24,200 nucleotides of DNA from Phallusia fumigata (lineage: Eukaryota > Chordata > Ascidiacea > Phlebobranchia > Ascidiidae). Below, in pieces: positions 10,956 to 21,023 of the stretch (position 1 is the stretch's first letter; the number at the start of each line of letters is the position of its first letter). Position numbers and translations under genes: made by a program. Under the pieces are notes generated by a model that was not told where the DNA came from, made no database searches, and saw only the letters and a list, made by a program, of their open reading frames with translations. The stretch spans positions 1-24,200 of the forward strand of contig QXVZ01024135.1 in NCBI GenBank assembly GCA_008931825.1, written 5' to 3'.

Positions 10956-11018
10956 TTATGTCTGCAGGTCGATACCCCCAAACCCATTGTTCAACGAAAA
11001 CAATTACTTGGGCGAAGT

Positions 11019-11105
11019 TTATGTTATTGTATAACATACTTCTCGAAGAAATTTGTACCAGTCGACACATAATGCTTTTGATATCTCTGCTCCCCACAAC
11101 GTGTA
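11019..11105 (-). pseudogene. possible Merlin/ISXO2-like transposase relic
   Basis: A 28-codon frame includes ISKALCVDWYKFLREVC. That pattern of a short helix, then VDWYxFxREVC, resembles the segment ahead of the catalytic domain in Merlin (IS1016/ISXO2-like) DDE transposases as I know them. The frame is closed by stops on both sides and I could not read the following catalytic domain in any frame, so if real it is a small relic. The GTATGT after the Glu codon could alternatively be a splice donor. The match rests on one short motif. Confidence 0.2.
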
Positions 11106-11549
11106 CTAGTGTCTAAAAGTAAACAGTTCTAGCCAACCGGCGCATGTCCAGATGGCTTCTTTTAAAAAAGAAAAACACGTTAAAACTACATCAATACTGG
11201 GGATGAATTCAAATAAATATTGTGGGTTAAAACGTATGTATGAGGAACTATGGTTGCTAACTCTGTTAGGCTACAATCAAGGACATAAAAACTCGAATGA
11301 TATTTTATCACGTCTCGAAAACACACTTTCAATTAATATTTCGATCTGATGATGACATAAAATATTGGCACTACTGTTACGTTTTCTCACTTAGATTTCT
11401 TTCATAACAAACTACAGCTCGATTTTGTAAAGGCCCCATCACTATCTTGTTGTATAATATGCTGGGTCCATCAAGTCGCAGTTAAAAGTTCAATCACAAG
11501 TCAAAACGATTTGAAAATAAAGATCAAATGGGGTTATTTCAAACCTCAA

Positions 11550-11617
11550 CTAAGGACAAGGACAAATAGAGCGGAATAAAGGATTGTCCTTTGAAATAAA
11601 GGACGGTTGGCAACCCT
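11550..11617 (-). repeat. transposon terminus fragment (AGGGTTGCCAACCGTCC type)
   Basis: Read on the minus strand, the segment starts AGGGTTGCCAACCGTCCTTT and continues with alternating AAAGGAC/GTCCTTT units. This resembles a widespread class of non-autonomous DNA-transposon ends in animal genomes. The opposite end was not identified, so the extent to the left is uncertain. Confidence 0.35.
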
Positions 11618-12335
11618 ATGAGGAACTTAGGCGAGTTGGACAGCGCCAAACAACGTCGTAGAGCTTAGCGGACGCCCAAACCTTCTTCTCCATCCCCGAC
11701 GCATTATTCGGACAGGTTGTGTAGCCAAATCGCGCAACTATACTTTACGAAACACCTTTATCTGCGAGTTTCCTTATGTTTATGTCTGCCTTTCAACAGG
11801 ACACAAGTAATCATAAGATCTGAAAGTGAACACAACAGGGCCGTCTCTGAATGTTCGATTTTCATGATACGTAATTCCACGAATCACGTAAGATATTTCA
11901 GTTTTATTCATTGTTCCTTTTTTGCAATCTGTCTATCAGGAAATGCCTTTTTGCGGTTACACAAAACTTCAAAGTGGTCAGAATTAACAAACGCAATGTT
12001 ACGTTTGGCAAAAATCCATTGACAGTAACCTTTTTTGCTATTTGTTCAGATTCCTAGGACTCTCAACTTGACTTAAACATCCTGCATTACAAATGGTCTC
12101 ATTTTTTAATTTAATTCGACTGATTTAATTTGAGTATTTATGTTTTTATACTAACATATACTTGGTTTTATACAGAAAAACAAGTTTATTGGTTTGCGAC
12201 AGAACAATAAAACTTAGTATAAAAGTCAATGAGAGGGAAGTTGTTTGTTGTGACTTGTCTATTTTTAAACCTTACTTCAAACGTGCACCCCTTTAAAAAA
12301 ACCTTTGCATTGAATTCGATTTTCCAATGCAAATT

Positions 12336-13799
12336 TCAAACAGCGGCCTTAAAAATTACATAGGGGTGAACAAATGTTGCTAATGATAAAGCAAGCATAA
12401 CATAATTTATCGCCGTAAACTCGGGATCAAACTCCAACGACAGTTTGAACACAGCGTATTGCAGCAGTGCAACGAAACCGACGATAGTTTGCGTCAGGCC
12501 AAACAGCCTTCCGAAATGCTCCAACGGAAACGCCAAGGCTACAAAGCCGGCGTTTCCCCCAAATAAAAACGACCGAAAAAGAAGTAGAAACACGAAGGAT
12601 AAGTACACACGTTGACTTATGACAGAAATGGAAAGGCACACGAGCAGAATGCTTGTGGCAGTCATTGATGCACCGAGTCCCTTTAAAAGAGATTTTCGTT
12701 CGTCTTTGGTAACTTTCTTGTAATGCATTGTGACCCTTTCAGCTAAAACTCCGTTTAATGGGGCCACAAGAGCTCCAGCGAGAAGAACAAAGCCGAACAC
12801 ATCCATGAAAAAACTAATTTCCTCGCTTGCCTCGAAAACCTCCATCCAGCTGATCAAACTGCCAAAAAAGAAACTCATTCTTAAATTGCCAAAGCTGATA
12901 TGAAAGACGTTTGACCAAAACATCGGCATCCTTAAGTAGAAGGTCATTGGTGATCTAGTACTGGATTCCGAGTCGTTTTCAATGTTCGTATTTGTCACCG
13001 GTGTGTTTGGAGATGACTGCAAAACTTCTGATGATTTACGGAAAGATTTTAGTGGCCTGGTACTGTTTTTTCTTTGCTTTTCCTTCTGCTTGCACAGCTC
13101 GTAAACTCCGTACAAGAAGTTTTTAGAAAAGCTCTCCGGAAAATGCATTCGCGGCATCACCATAAACGTTCTAATCCAAGGAAACAACGTACAACATGCT
13201 AACACCTGAAAGATGTGGTGCAGATCGTATCTCAGATCAAAAAGTATTTTTACCAAAAAGTAAGTGACAGTTCCTGAGTCAAACAACCCTTGAATAAAAG
13301 TTATAAATACCGTGCGAAATGCCGGTACAAGGTTGCCCACTTGAATATTACTAGTGACCAACGAAAATCCACCGACTGCAGCAAATATCATTGCGGGGAA
13401 AAGCATCCACGATGTATCAACTGTTATCACCGTCAGAAGAATGTACGCAACGGTATAGAGGGTCGATGCGATGGTCCTCATGGCCCATGTCCCGTACAAG
13501 TCAAAAATGTAGCCAATCGGAAAGCACGCTATGTTCAGTAATGCTGTTGCAAGCGTAAATACCAAGTTAAACATTTCATCTCGGGCAGTGCAGCTCTTCA
13601 GGCCATCTTCAATCAAGTATTTGCTTCCATTTATACCGCTTGCAATACTTACATTACTTTTTGTGTCATTGCACATGTATCCAAAGTATCCATCCTCCAC
13701 TAAACAGTATTGCAGAGAAGGCCAGCCAAATATAACTCCTGAGAGGAACAAAGTCTCCAGAACAGCGGTTATTAGAGAAAAAGCAGCCTGCATCTTCAT
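12336..13799 (-). CDS. SLC43-like transporter (nearest SLC43A3), intronless
   Basis: An MFS solute carrier of the SLC43 family, whose members move large neutral amino acids (A1, A2) or purine nucleobases (A3). The N-terminus (TAVLETLFLSGVIFGWPSLQY, then EDGYFGYMC) matches the family's TM1 and first loop, where xGxxFGWPSL is typical. Other signatures are the TM2-3 loop FDLYGTWAMR, the FxLVTSNIQVGNL segment, and RTFMVMPRMHFP before a long, Ser/Lys-rich cytoplasmic loop (about 220-290). A second half of six membrane segments follows. At 487 aa it matches the family's 490-570. The first ATG of the frame is at 13799. Minus-strand AATAAA lies about 145 bp past the stop. It is a single open exon, unlike the 11- and 14-exon neighbours, so retroposition or intron loss is inferred. 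I favour A3 over A1/A2, but substrate is not provable here. Confidence 0.85.
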   Translation of the reverse strand: MKMQAAFSLITAVLETLFLSGVIFGWPSLQYCLVEDGYFGYMCNDTKSNVSIASGINGSKYLIEDGLKSCTARDEMFNLVFTLATALLNIACFPIGYIFDLYGTWAMRTIASTLYTVAYILLTVITVDTSWMLFPAMIFAAVGGFSLVTSNIQVGNLVPAFRTVFITFIQGLFDSGTVTYFLVKILFDLRYDLHHIFQVLACCTLFPWIRTFMVMPRMHFPESFSKNFLYGVYELCKQKEKQRKNSTRPLKSFRKSSEVLQSSPNTPVTNTNIENDSESSTRSPMTFYLRMPMFWSNVFHISFGNLRMSFFFGSLISWMEVFEASEEISFFMDVFGFVLLAGALVAPLNGVLAERVTMHYKKVTKDERKSLLKGLGASMTATSILLVCLSISVISQRVYLSFVFLLLFRSFLFGGNAGFVALAFPLEHFGRLFGLTQTIVGFVALLQYAVFKLSLEFDPEFTAINYVMLALSLATFVHPYVIFKAAV

Positions 13800-15173
13800 T
13801 GCGTTCAAAACCGAGCTAAGCTAACGCCAAACTGAATGTTGTCTGTCGTTTAGAAGATACCTTTAGGCGCAAAAGCGTTGTAGTGTCCATACTTTAGATC
13901 GTAAACATAAAACTATAAAATTTTGCAATAAATCAACACACTGATAAGGCCGTCATTATAGGTGATAAAGAGTTTTTGCGGTCGAGGTCATTGTCTTAAA
14001 TAACAATGAAACAAATTCCAAAGCTGACAGCAAAAGTAACTTCGAGGGAATTGAAATTAGAGGAACTTTCAGCGTTTATTTAACTGATTTGTTACTTCGG
14101 ATTTCATTTCTATGATTACTTTCGGAAAAACCCAGTTGCGTTTCTACTTTTTGCCCATTTCTGCTTTTTTATTACTTTTCAAGTTTTCGTCATTTTTTGG
14201 GATTATTTACCGATATTTTAAAAACTCTCGTTACTCGTGAGGCAAAGGAAGCATAGCATATTTAACAAATCGCTTTAAGGTTGAAATGAGGTAAATTTAG
14301 GTGAATATGTGTTTTTTGACGTCAGGACTATGTCAAGTTAAAAATACGAATAGGTGTAAAAATCCGAGATAGTGTGGGTACATCATGTACTGTATTTTGC
14401 AACTCTGTCCTCTGCCCCATTTTATGGATGTTTTTGTGTGGTTATGTCGATTTGGGGGCTTTCCCAAGACTGAGTAGTATTTAAATTAAAATGTTATGTG
14501 CATTCATTTTTTTATGCATTACGTGTTACATTTTTTGTCTAATCTCTTTTAGAAGCACCAACTGTGAGGTTTATTTTATCCTAGATCTATGACAAAACCC
14601 GTCAGTCAAATGTGTTGTACCAAAAAAGGTGGCTGAACTGTACTTCTCCAAAGCGTCACTTCAATACAATACCGATATCATATAAGTCTATAGAAGGCCA
14701 CTCGTTGTACTTAATTTATTGTCCAGACAGTATTTTACTTCGCATAAAACACACCATAGTTAGGCAAACATAGGTTTGTAAAAAATATAGAAACATCAGG
14801 TCAGGGAGTCAAGGTTTTATAGCATTGGACAGGATGGAAAACTGCATTTTCTGCATCTTGCTAAGCCCATCATCCTGCAGGCTTATTCACAACCAGTGGA
14901 CATGTACTTTTAATCTGTAGATGTGCTAGGTACAAGTAGTGTTTTCTAATTTTCTTCAAAAGTGTTACATACAGTATTTATAGATTGAACCCCTATTCAC
15001 CAACAGCTTCAGCCAACTTTTGTACAGCTGATAAAAACTTATTGTCACTAACCAATACTTTAGGTGCTCTTTTGTGTTGTGATGGTGAAATTTGTTTTTC
15101 TTATTGCAGCAAGTAAATATCAGACTAAACACATATAATTTTTAAAACTTTCTGCTTATTTGTATTGAAACAC
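13800..15173. other. intergenic region between divergent genes
   Basis: This AT-rich stretch separates the minus-strand SLC43-like gene from the plus-strand TEN1-like gene, so both promoters probably lie here. I see no coding frame of note. A pyrimidine-rich tract ending in TTATTGCAG near 15109 is a possible acceptor, which would place a 5'-UTR intron ahead of the TEN1-like start. No specific promoter motif is supportable. Confidence 0.45.
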
Positions 15174-15506
15174 ATGGAGATGGTTCATGTTTCTGATCTC
15201 AGTAAGGACATTCCCAATGGCCAAATGGTAATGGTTGTTGGATGGTTTGAAAACTACACTCCATACAATGGGGGCACTGCACTGCTTGTTTCAACACAGA
15301 AAGATTGTCAACAATCAATTGATATTGATGTAGCAGCATGCAATATTTCCAACTTTGTCCTTCACTGTCTCTGTAGACTTGTTGGAAGATTTTACCATGA
15401 AAATGGGAAGCATCACATAAAAGTTATGTCAATTAACTTCGTTCCAAATTGGCAATATGAAAATTTTGCAAAGATTATTGAAATTCGAAGAAAGTGGAAA
15501 GCTTAA
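15174..15506 (+). CDS. ten1: small OB-fold protein, probable TEN1 subunit of the CST complex
   Basis: A 110-aa single-exon protein. TEN1 joins STN1 and CTC1 in the CST complex, which binds single-stranded DNA at telomeres and supports C-strand fill-in. The order of features fits TEN1: an N-terminal DIPNGQ turn, a beta strand MVVGWF (the G-R/W-hydrophobic position), a hydrophobic LLVS strand, ACNISNFVLHCLCRLVGRF (matching the family's phi-x-x-G-x-L-x-x-hydrophobic-G pattern), IKVMSINFV, and a C-terminal helix NFAKIIEIRRKW. Human TEN1 is 123 aa, so length agrees. The start is the ATG at 15174. No Cys-rich or other added domain is visible. Sequence identity to known TEN1 is low and the call rests on fold-like spacing. 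Another small OB protein, such as an RPA3 relative, is the main alternative. Confidence 0.55.
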   Translation: MEMVHVSDLSKDIPNGQMVMVVGWFENYTPYNGGTALLVSTQKDCQQSIDIDVAACNISNFVLHCLCRLVGRFYHENGKHHIKVMSINFVPNWQYENFAKIIEIRRKWKA

Positions 15507-16446
15507 TGATGCAGAGGAAACAGTTTTGATAAATTTTTGAACTATATGTCTTTTATAGGAAGAACAAAATGACAGGTAAGAATAGATAAACATGCCATTA
15601 TGTAAAATGACCATTTCCATTCTATACAAATGCTTAAATTTGACATTAACATTACGTTTTTTTGCCAACTATGTTGTATTTGTATTGTAATCATTCGTGT
15701 AAATGCTGGTGAAAAATACACTTATTTGCAGAAATTTATTGCTTCAAGAAGGAAGTTATTTGAACAACATACACAGATATTTTTAATTAGGTATTTTAAA
15801 CCCTAAACTATTACTAAGACAGATAATATTGACAACATGTGACATTGGTTCTGTTTGGTTGCGGAGGAAAGCAAATTTGACTGATTGTTTCAAAATCTTC
15901 CTGTCAGGATGTCTGTTTCCTTTGCCTCAAGCTGCCAGCATGCTTGCAAGTAAGTTATCTCAAGAATTTTCATTTTCAACAAAGAATGTAAACCCGATAT
16001 TGGGCATATTTTTTGAAATACTGCAATACAAAATATTAATTATTGAATTATTAAAAAATATTTAAAAAGGGTTTTAAGGTGTGAAGGCTAGTTGCACAAT
16101 GTATTGCATGAAAAGAGAATGCAGATGAATGGTCAGGTATTTTACTTGAGAACTAGAAAATGCTCTATTAGTTGCTCTTAATTTTGCATGACCTGTCAAT
16201 AGGTTTTTTTCTCCACATGAGCAGCAGTTTGCTTACTGATTTATGCTGTGCTGGGTAACTGTCTGTAGAGTTGTTCAGCAAACACGCCAAGACTGCTTGA
16301 GTTTGTGTTTGCTAAGCCATTGGTTTGCAATGCACTAATCAAACATGATTCAGTGACAAAACAACCAGGTCTGCGGCAATAGGACTTATTTCAATTAGCG
16401 AGTTTAAGCTATTCTTATCATTTATCTGAATTACGAAAGATTTCAA
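15507..16446. other. intergenic region upstream of trehalase
   Basis: This AT-rich stretch holds the 3' flank of the TEN1-like gene and the trehalase promoter. I found no AATAAA on the plus strand close to the TEN1-like stop. The frame at 15829-16065 is short, hydrophobic and unlike any family I recognise, so I do not call it a gene. Confidence 0.45.
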
Positions 16447-19400
16447 ATGTTGTTGTTTTTGTTGTTGACATTGTCTGTTACTGAAGCCATGTTTCCTGCG
16501 TGTGAAAGGTTTGTTATGATAGAAAATATCTACTATTTATTTGCTGGGTTTTGGTTGTTGACTCCCAATCCTCTATGTTTTGCGAGAAAGCATAAGAAAT
16601 TTAACCAATTGAAATTAAAAAAGTTTGTGTTCAAAAGAATATTTTTGATTTATGTAATATATTCTTTATTTTTAGTGAAATTTACTGTTATGGGCCACTT
16701 TTGGATGCTGCGCAAGAGGCTTACATCTACAATGATTCGAAGTCATTTGTGGACATGAAACTGAATAGGGCACCAGGTAAAAAACTTGAGTATATCAAAA
16801 CTATTGGTAAAGTTTAGTAACTTAATCTTTTTCAGATGTTATCTTGGAATCATTTGGTAATTTATTGTCAAGCACAGATGGGAACCCAACCACTGACCAA
16901 GTTAAAAAATTTGTGTCCGAAAATTTTTCACCTCCTGGATCAGAACTAGTGGAATGGACACCTACAGACTGGAAAGAAAAGTATGAGTAATAAAGTCAGT
17001 CTTAGGGTCAGGGTATTTTTTCGCGACAATTATGAAACTGGTGCTGTTTAGTAAAAAGCCTTGGTTTGTTGACTGACATTTTTGTAAACCACTTGAGATG
17101 GGTTTTTACTGGCCATCAAATACACTTAAAAATCTGCATTTGAAAATTCACATGAAAAAAAAACAATTGCAAAACAGTGTTTGTAATGGTTTCTTACTGA
17201 CAATCATCTTTACTTCTGTATCTAGTCCAGCGTTCCTGCAGTCTATAACAGACGATGGTTTACGTTCATGGGCAAGGGATTTACACGATTTATGGAAGGT
17301 GCTTGGCCGAGAGATGATCGACGATGTAAAGATGAACCCAAATTTGTACAGCCTATTAGCAGTTGAGCATCCTGTTATCGTCCCAGGAGGCCGATTTAGG
17401 GAACTTTATTACTGGTAACTTGACATGCAATGTGAAGCTAGGTGGGGTATTTTGTCTGATTTCCTATATCTGACATAAAGGTGTTTGAAACGGTTGCTCC
17501 ACAATGAATAATTATGCCGGGATACTTATCAGTGAATAGCTTTCTTAGTTTTATTCATAAACTTTCTTGTATTTTGCTAAAATGAAAACATTACAGATAA
17601 GTCAAAGGTCCAAAACCACAAAAGCATGCTTTTGTCCTATTATTATCTTAGAAACATTAGCTATTTTGCCAAACAAAATAGTTAAACGAGAGTTTTTGTA
17701 GCGGCGTGCGCCAGTTTTACGACTGCTAGAAAGAAATTTTCTGTTACAGGGATACCTACTGGGTGATTCGTGGCCTTTTAATCAGCGATATGGCATCGAC
17801 CGTGAAAGACATTTTGCAGAACTTGCTTGGTTTTGTTGAGACATACGGATTTGTCCCGAACGGAGCCAGGAACTACTACAGTAGAAGAAGTCACCCCCCG
17901 TTTCTGATCGCTATGGTTAAAGAATATTACGACGCTACAGGTACAATAAGACAATATAAAATGCTTTACAACACCGTTTATAAAGATTTTGCTGGAAATG
18001 TAGAATACGCATTGTACTTGTAAGTTCTATTCCCGTCCGGGCCGTTTCTGTTTTCTTCTGAAAGAAACAACAGCGGCAGTGCTCTAAACAGGAACGCTAA
18101 CGACAACTTTTTTAGGTTGTCATCTAAGTTGGCTCAAGTTGTCAACACATGTGTGATACCCAGCAGAGCAGAGAAAATGTAATGAGTGTAACAATCCTTT
18201 ATATTTTGCCAGGTGACAAGCAATTCATTGAAGACAATCTTCCGACGCTTGTGAAGGAATATTCGTTTTGGATGACTCAACGCAATGTCACGGTCGATGG
18301 CCACGTTCTCAACCGTTACGCTTCGAGCGTCGATCAACCCCGACCGGAATCGTACAGAGAAGATAAAGCTTTTATCAAGGAACTTTCGAAAGGTAACAAA
18401 TGCAAATGCATCTTGGTTTTACCTCCAAAGCATACTTTTAAATATTAAGTATTTCGTTTAAATTACGCTATTATACACTATCTGGAGGTGTATAGAATAA
18501 ATTTCAGATCCTGTGTAGCAGCTGGACCCTCGTTATGGGACTATCGTCTTTGTCGGTAACGTAATCGCAATATTTTCCAAACATTTTTTAACTTCGCTTA
18601 GATGAAGGCGAAGAGCTGATGAAGCACATCACTTCAGCCTGTGAATCAGGTTGGGATTTTTCCTCGCGATGGGCAGGTACGAGTTTACCCTAAATAAACC
18701 GTTTATCTTAAAGTTCGATAAAACTACATTGGAAAGGATTTATTTTCAATTTTACATGATAGTAATTCAGTGGTAAATAGGTGGGTTAAGGATGCCAAAT
18801 ATTCTTTGCAGGCCCGACCTACGACTCACAAAATCATGTGGTTGGTCAGTTGAAAACACGTGATGTGGTGCCAGTCGATTTGAACAGTTTGCTGTCTCTA
18901 TGCGAGCGAACCTTGTCCGTTTTCTATCAGCTTGTCGGTACGTGTTTTCAGCATACACAGGCTGCTATTGAAGACCTTTGTCTTTACTTCTAACTTTATT
19001 ACCAATAATTGCAGGAAATGATACGGAATCTACTCTGTACAATGACAGGTACAAAGCACGGATTATGGCCATCGAAAGTGTTTTATGGGACGAAGAGGAC
19101 GGGTCTTACTTTGACTACATAATATCCACCAAGCAGCATCACAAGTACAAATGAATATTACCAATAGTTTTCGAGCTCAAAACTCTAACCAACCTTGTAG
19201 GAAGTGAGTTAATTAAATTTTCATTTTTAGGAAATACTATGCTTCTAATTTTAACCCGCTGTGGACAAAATGCTTTCCGTCATCGGTAAATAGAACAGAT
19301 CGCGAGGCCCGAATGTACAGTTATCTGCAGGTAATGCTCTTTGTTTGCTTCGTTTTGGTTGTATGACAACCAGAAAACAAAAATAACAGAGCATGTTTGT

Positions 19401-20258
19401 AGTACACTTAGTTGAAATGGATACTTTATATCCGGTCAATGTTCCCATTTGATTTGGTGCAAATTTTGTAGGCAAATGAAGTTCTGAGTCATCCCGGAGG
19501 AATTCCGACTTCACTGGAGAACAGTGGGGAGCAGTGGGACTTTCCCAACGCATGGCCCCCTCTTGTGGTGAGAATAAATACTATTTACCTTTTTGTTTGT
19601 AAATATTCATGCACTGACAATCAATAAACAAGTAACTTTGCACAGCACATGATTATTGAAGGACTAGCCTCGAGTAACTCCCTAATACTTCAAGAAGAGG
19701 CGTTCAATCAGGCTGAGAAATGGATACATGGCAACTACAAGGCTTACGCAAAAACCGGCGCCATGTTTGAAAAGGTATTTACTGTTTGCTTCTGTTGGCG
19801 TTTGTACGTTGTCTACAATCCCACTTGTTTTATGCAATGCAGTACGATGTAACAGAATCAGACGGCGTGCCAGGCAGTGGTGGGGAATATGATGTACAGA
19901 CAGGGTTCGGCTGGACCAATGGGGTCGTCTTGTCGTTTCTTGACAGATATGGCAGCAGTTTGTCAGGTAATGTAGAAATGCCTGCTTCACAAAAAGTAAT
20001 TCCGATCCTTAATTTTACTTCATCCTCGACACCAGCGTGATTGCTGTTTTCACCAATCGTCTGCAAAATTCACGTGAGTGGCGCTCTCTGGAACTTGCGA
20101 CTTGTCTTTTGCTGAGCTTTTCTGTTGCTGTTTAAGGCGTGACAGTGGCTTCTACGTCGACTGTCGAAATGACACAAACCACCAGCACGTCACGGATCAA
20201 TGCACCCAGCCTAAGCACGTTTTGTTTGATGCTGGTCGTGAGCTATTTGTCGTTGTAA
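16447..20258 (+). CDS. treh: trehalase (alpha,alpha-trehalose glucohydrolase), complete, 14 exons, GPI-tailed
   Basis: Hydrolyses trehalose to two glucose molecules at the cell surface (glycoside hydrolase family 37). Exons: 16447-16508, 16676-16776, 16836-16980, 17226-17414, 17750-17940, 18213-18392, 18602-18676, 18812-18937, 19015-19144, 19231-19330, 19472-19567, 19646-19774, 19843-19966, 20137-20258. They total 1770 nt, 589 aa; human trehalase is 583. The signal peptide is MLLFLLLTLSVTEA. ACESEIYCYGPLL opens the mature enzyme. Signature 1 is PGGRFRELYYWDTYW (156-170) and signature 2 is QWDFPNAW (454-461). The likely acid Asp is in ESGWDFSSRW (D308), and the likely base Glu is in GSGGEYDVQTGFGWTNG (E523). 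The Ser/Thr-rich C-terminus ends in a hydrophobic stretch (LSTFCLMLVVSYLSL), as expected for a GPI signal, which vertebrate trehalase also uses. Every junction is GT-AG and in phase. No AATAAA was seen before the N at 20485. Confidence 0.97.
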
Positions 20259-20627
20259 ACAAGATTCAGTCCGTTGTGTTTTGTTATCGTTTAATTGCGT
20301 GTCGCTAGTTCGTACGTTTTAACAAATTATGTATTATTTGTGCTGTGGAAGTTATTTTTTAATCTGGTGTCAATGTAGCAATGTAAATGTAGCAAATCTT
20401 TGGATCAAAATTGCACGCATCTTAACGTATTTGCCTTTATTTTTGGTAAACGTTTGTATTTCAGCCTTTTACGTTTAAAACATGNACATAGCCTTCCAGC
20501 CACAGTCGCAGCTTCACTTCCTCGTTTTTTCATAGATTTCGTCCAGCATGGCTTTGGCATTTAGTATATCTGACATAATGTTTGGTACCCATCCGGATAT
20601 CAGCTGACGTTATTGTTTTCATGGCAG
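20259..20627. other. trehalase 3' flank with a one-base assembly gap (N at 20485)
   Basis: This 369-bp stretch lies between the trehalase stop and the first visible exon of the upstream GST. It contains an N at 20485. No GST N-terminal exon is readable here on the plus strand, though one is required for a working gene. Sequence may therefore be missing at the N. A short minus-strand open frame next to the N is discussed in the findings. Confidence 0.6.
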
Positions 20628-21023
20628 AATATACGAGGAGTGATGTATCGAGGCGAGACTAGCCAACGAGACGACCAACTGCCGGAAGTCCACAAAGCTC
20701 TGTCGTTGTATGAAGGCTACCTGTCGAAACACCCGTTCATTGCCGCTGAACACCTAACTATAGCCGGTTCGTGCAATGTCTTTAAGTAACAACAACGTTT
20801 GGAAAAATGTAAAGAGAATTGCGTTTCAGATTTTCACATGGCGTCCCCACTACTTTTAATGTCGATCACCAACTTCAACGAATACCGGAAATATCCCCGA
20901 ACTGTTAAGTGGCTGGAAAAGATTCGAGCTCTTCCCTATTTTGATCGGTGCAACAAGGAAGGCTTAAAGATAATGGACGACTGGTACAAAAGTGCTATCG
21001 AGAAAAACAGACTAGAAAAGTAG
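20628..21023 (+). CDS. glutathione S-transferase, C-terminal half only
   Basis: Two exons, 20628-20766 and 20830-21023, encode the all-helical C-terminal domain of a GST. Phases are correct across the 63-bp intron, and a stop follows NRLEK. The sequence LPEVHKALSLYEGYLSKHPFIAAEHLTIADFHMASPLL has the GST pattern in which xxTIAD and the following helix cap form the folding motif of helix 6. It aligns closely with the GST at 23343: the first exon here is 139 nt, the same as exon 3 there, and LPEVHK, LSK and the ADFxMASPL boundary are shared. The residues matching about 1-115 of that gene, meaning the whole thioredoxin-fold, glutathione-binding domain, are absent. They may be hidden at the N at 20485 or lost. 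AATAAA at 21264-21269 is a plausible polyadenylation signal. Confidence 0.85.

Larger units (their letters stand above)
10146..12335. other. gene-poor region between the second SLC22 and the SLC43-like gene
   Basis: The left part is upstream of the SLC22 start at 10145 and probably holds its promoter. The right part is the 3' flank of the SLC43-like gene; AATAAA on the minus strand (plus positions 12185-12190), about 145 bp past its stop, is a plausible polyadenylation signal. Two short coding-like minus-strand frames and a transposon end are listed separately. Other open frames look like noise. Confidence 0.5.

Noticed and set aside
11717-12022. 101-codon plus-strand frame near the SLC43-like gene
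   Set aside because: Antisense flank of the transporter with no domain and no conserved-looking motif.
15829-16065. 78-codon plus-strand frame between the TEN1-like gene and trehalase
   Set aside because: Hydrophobic, AT-driven composition, and neither end joins in phase to trehalase exon 1.
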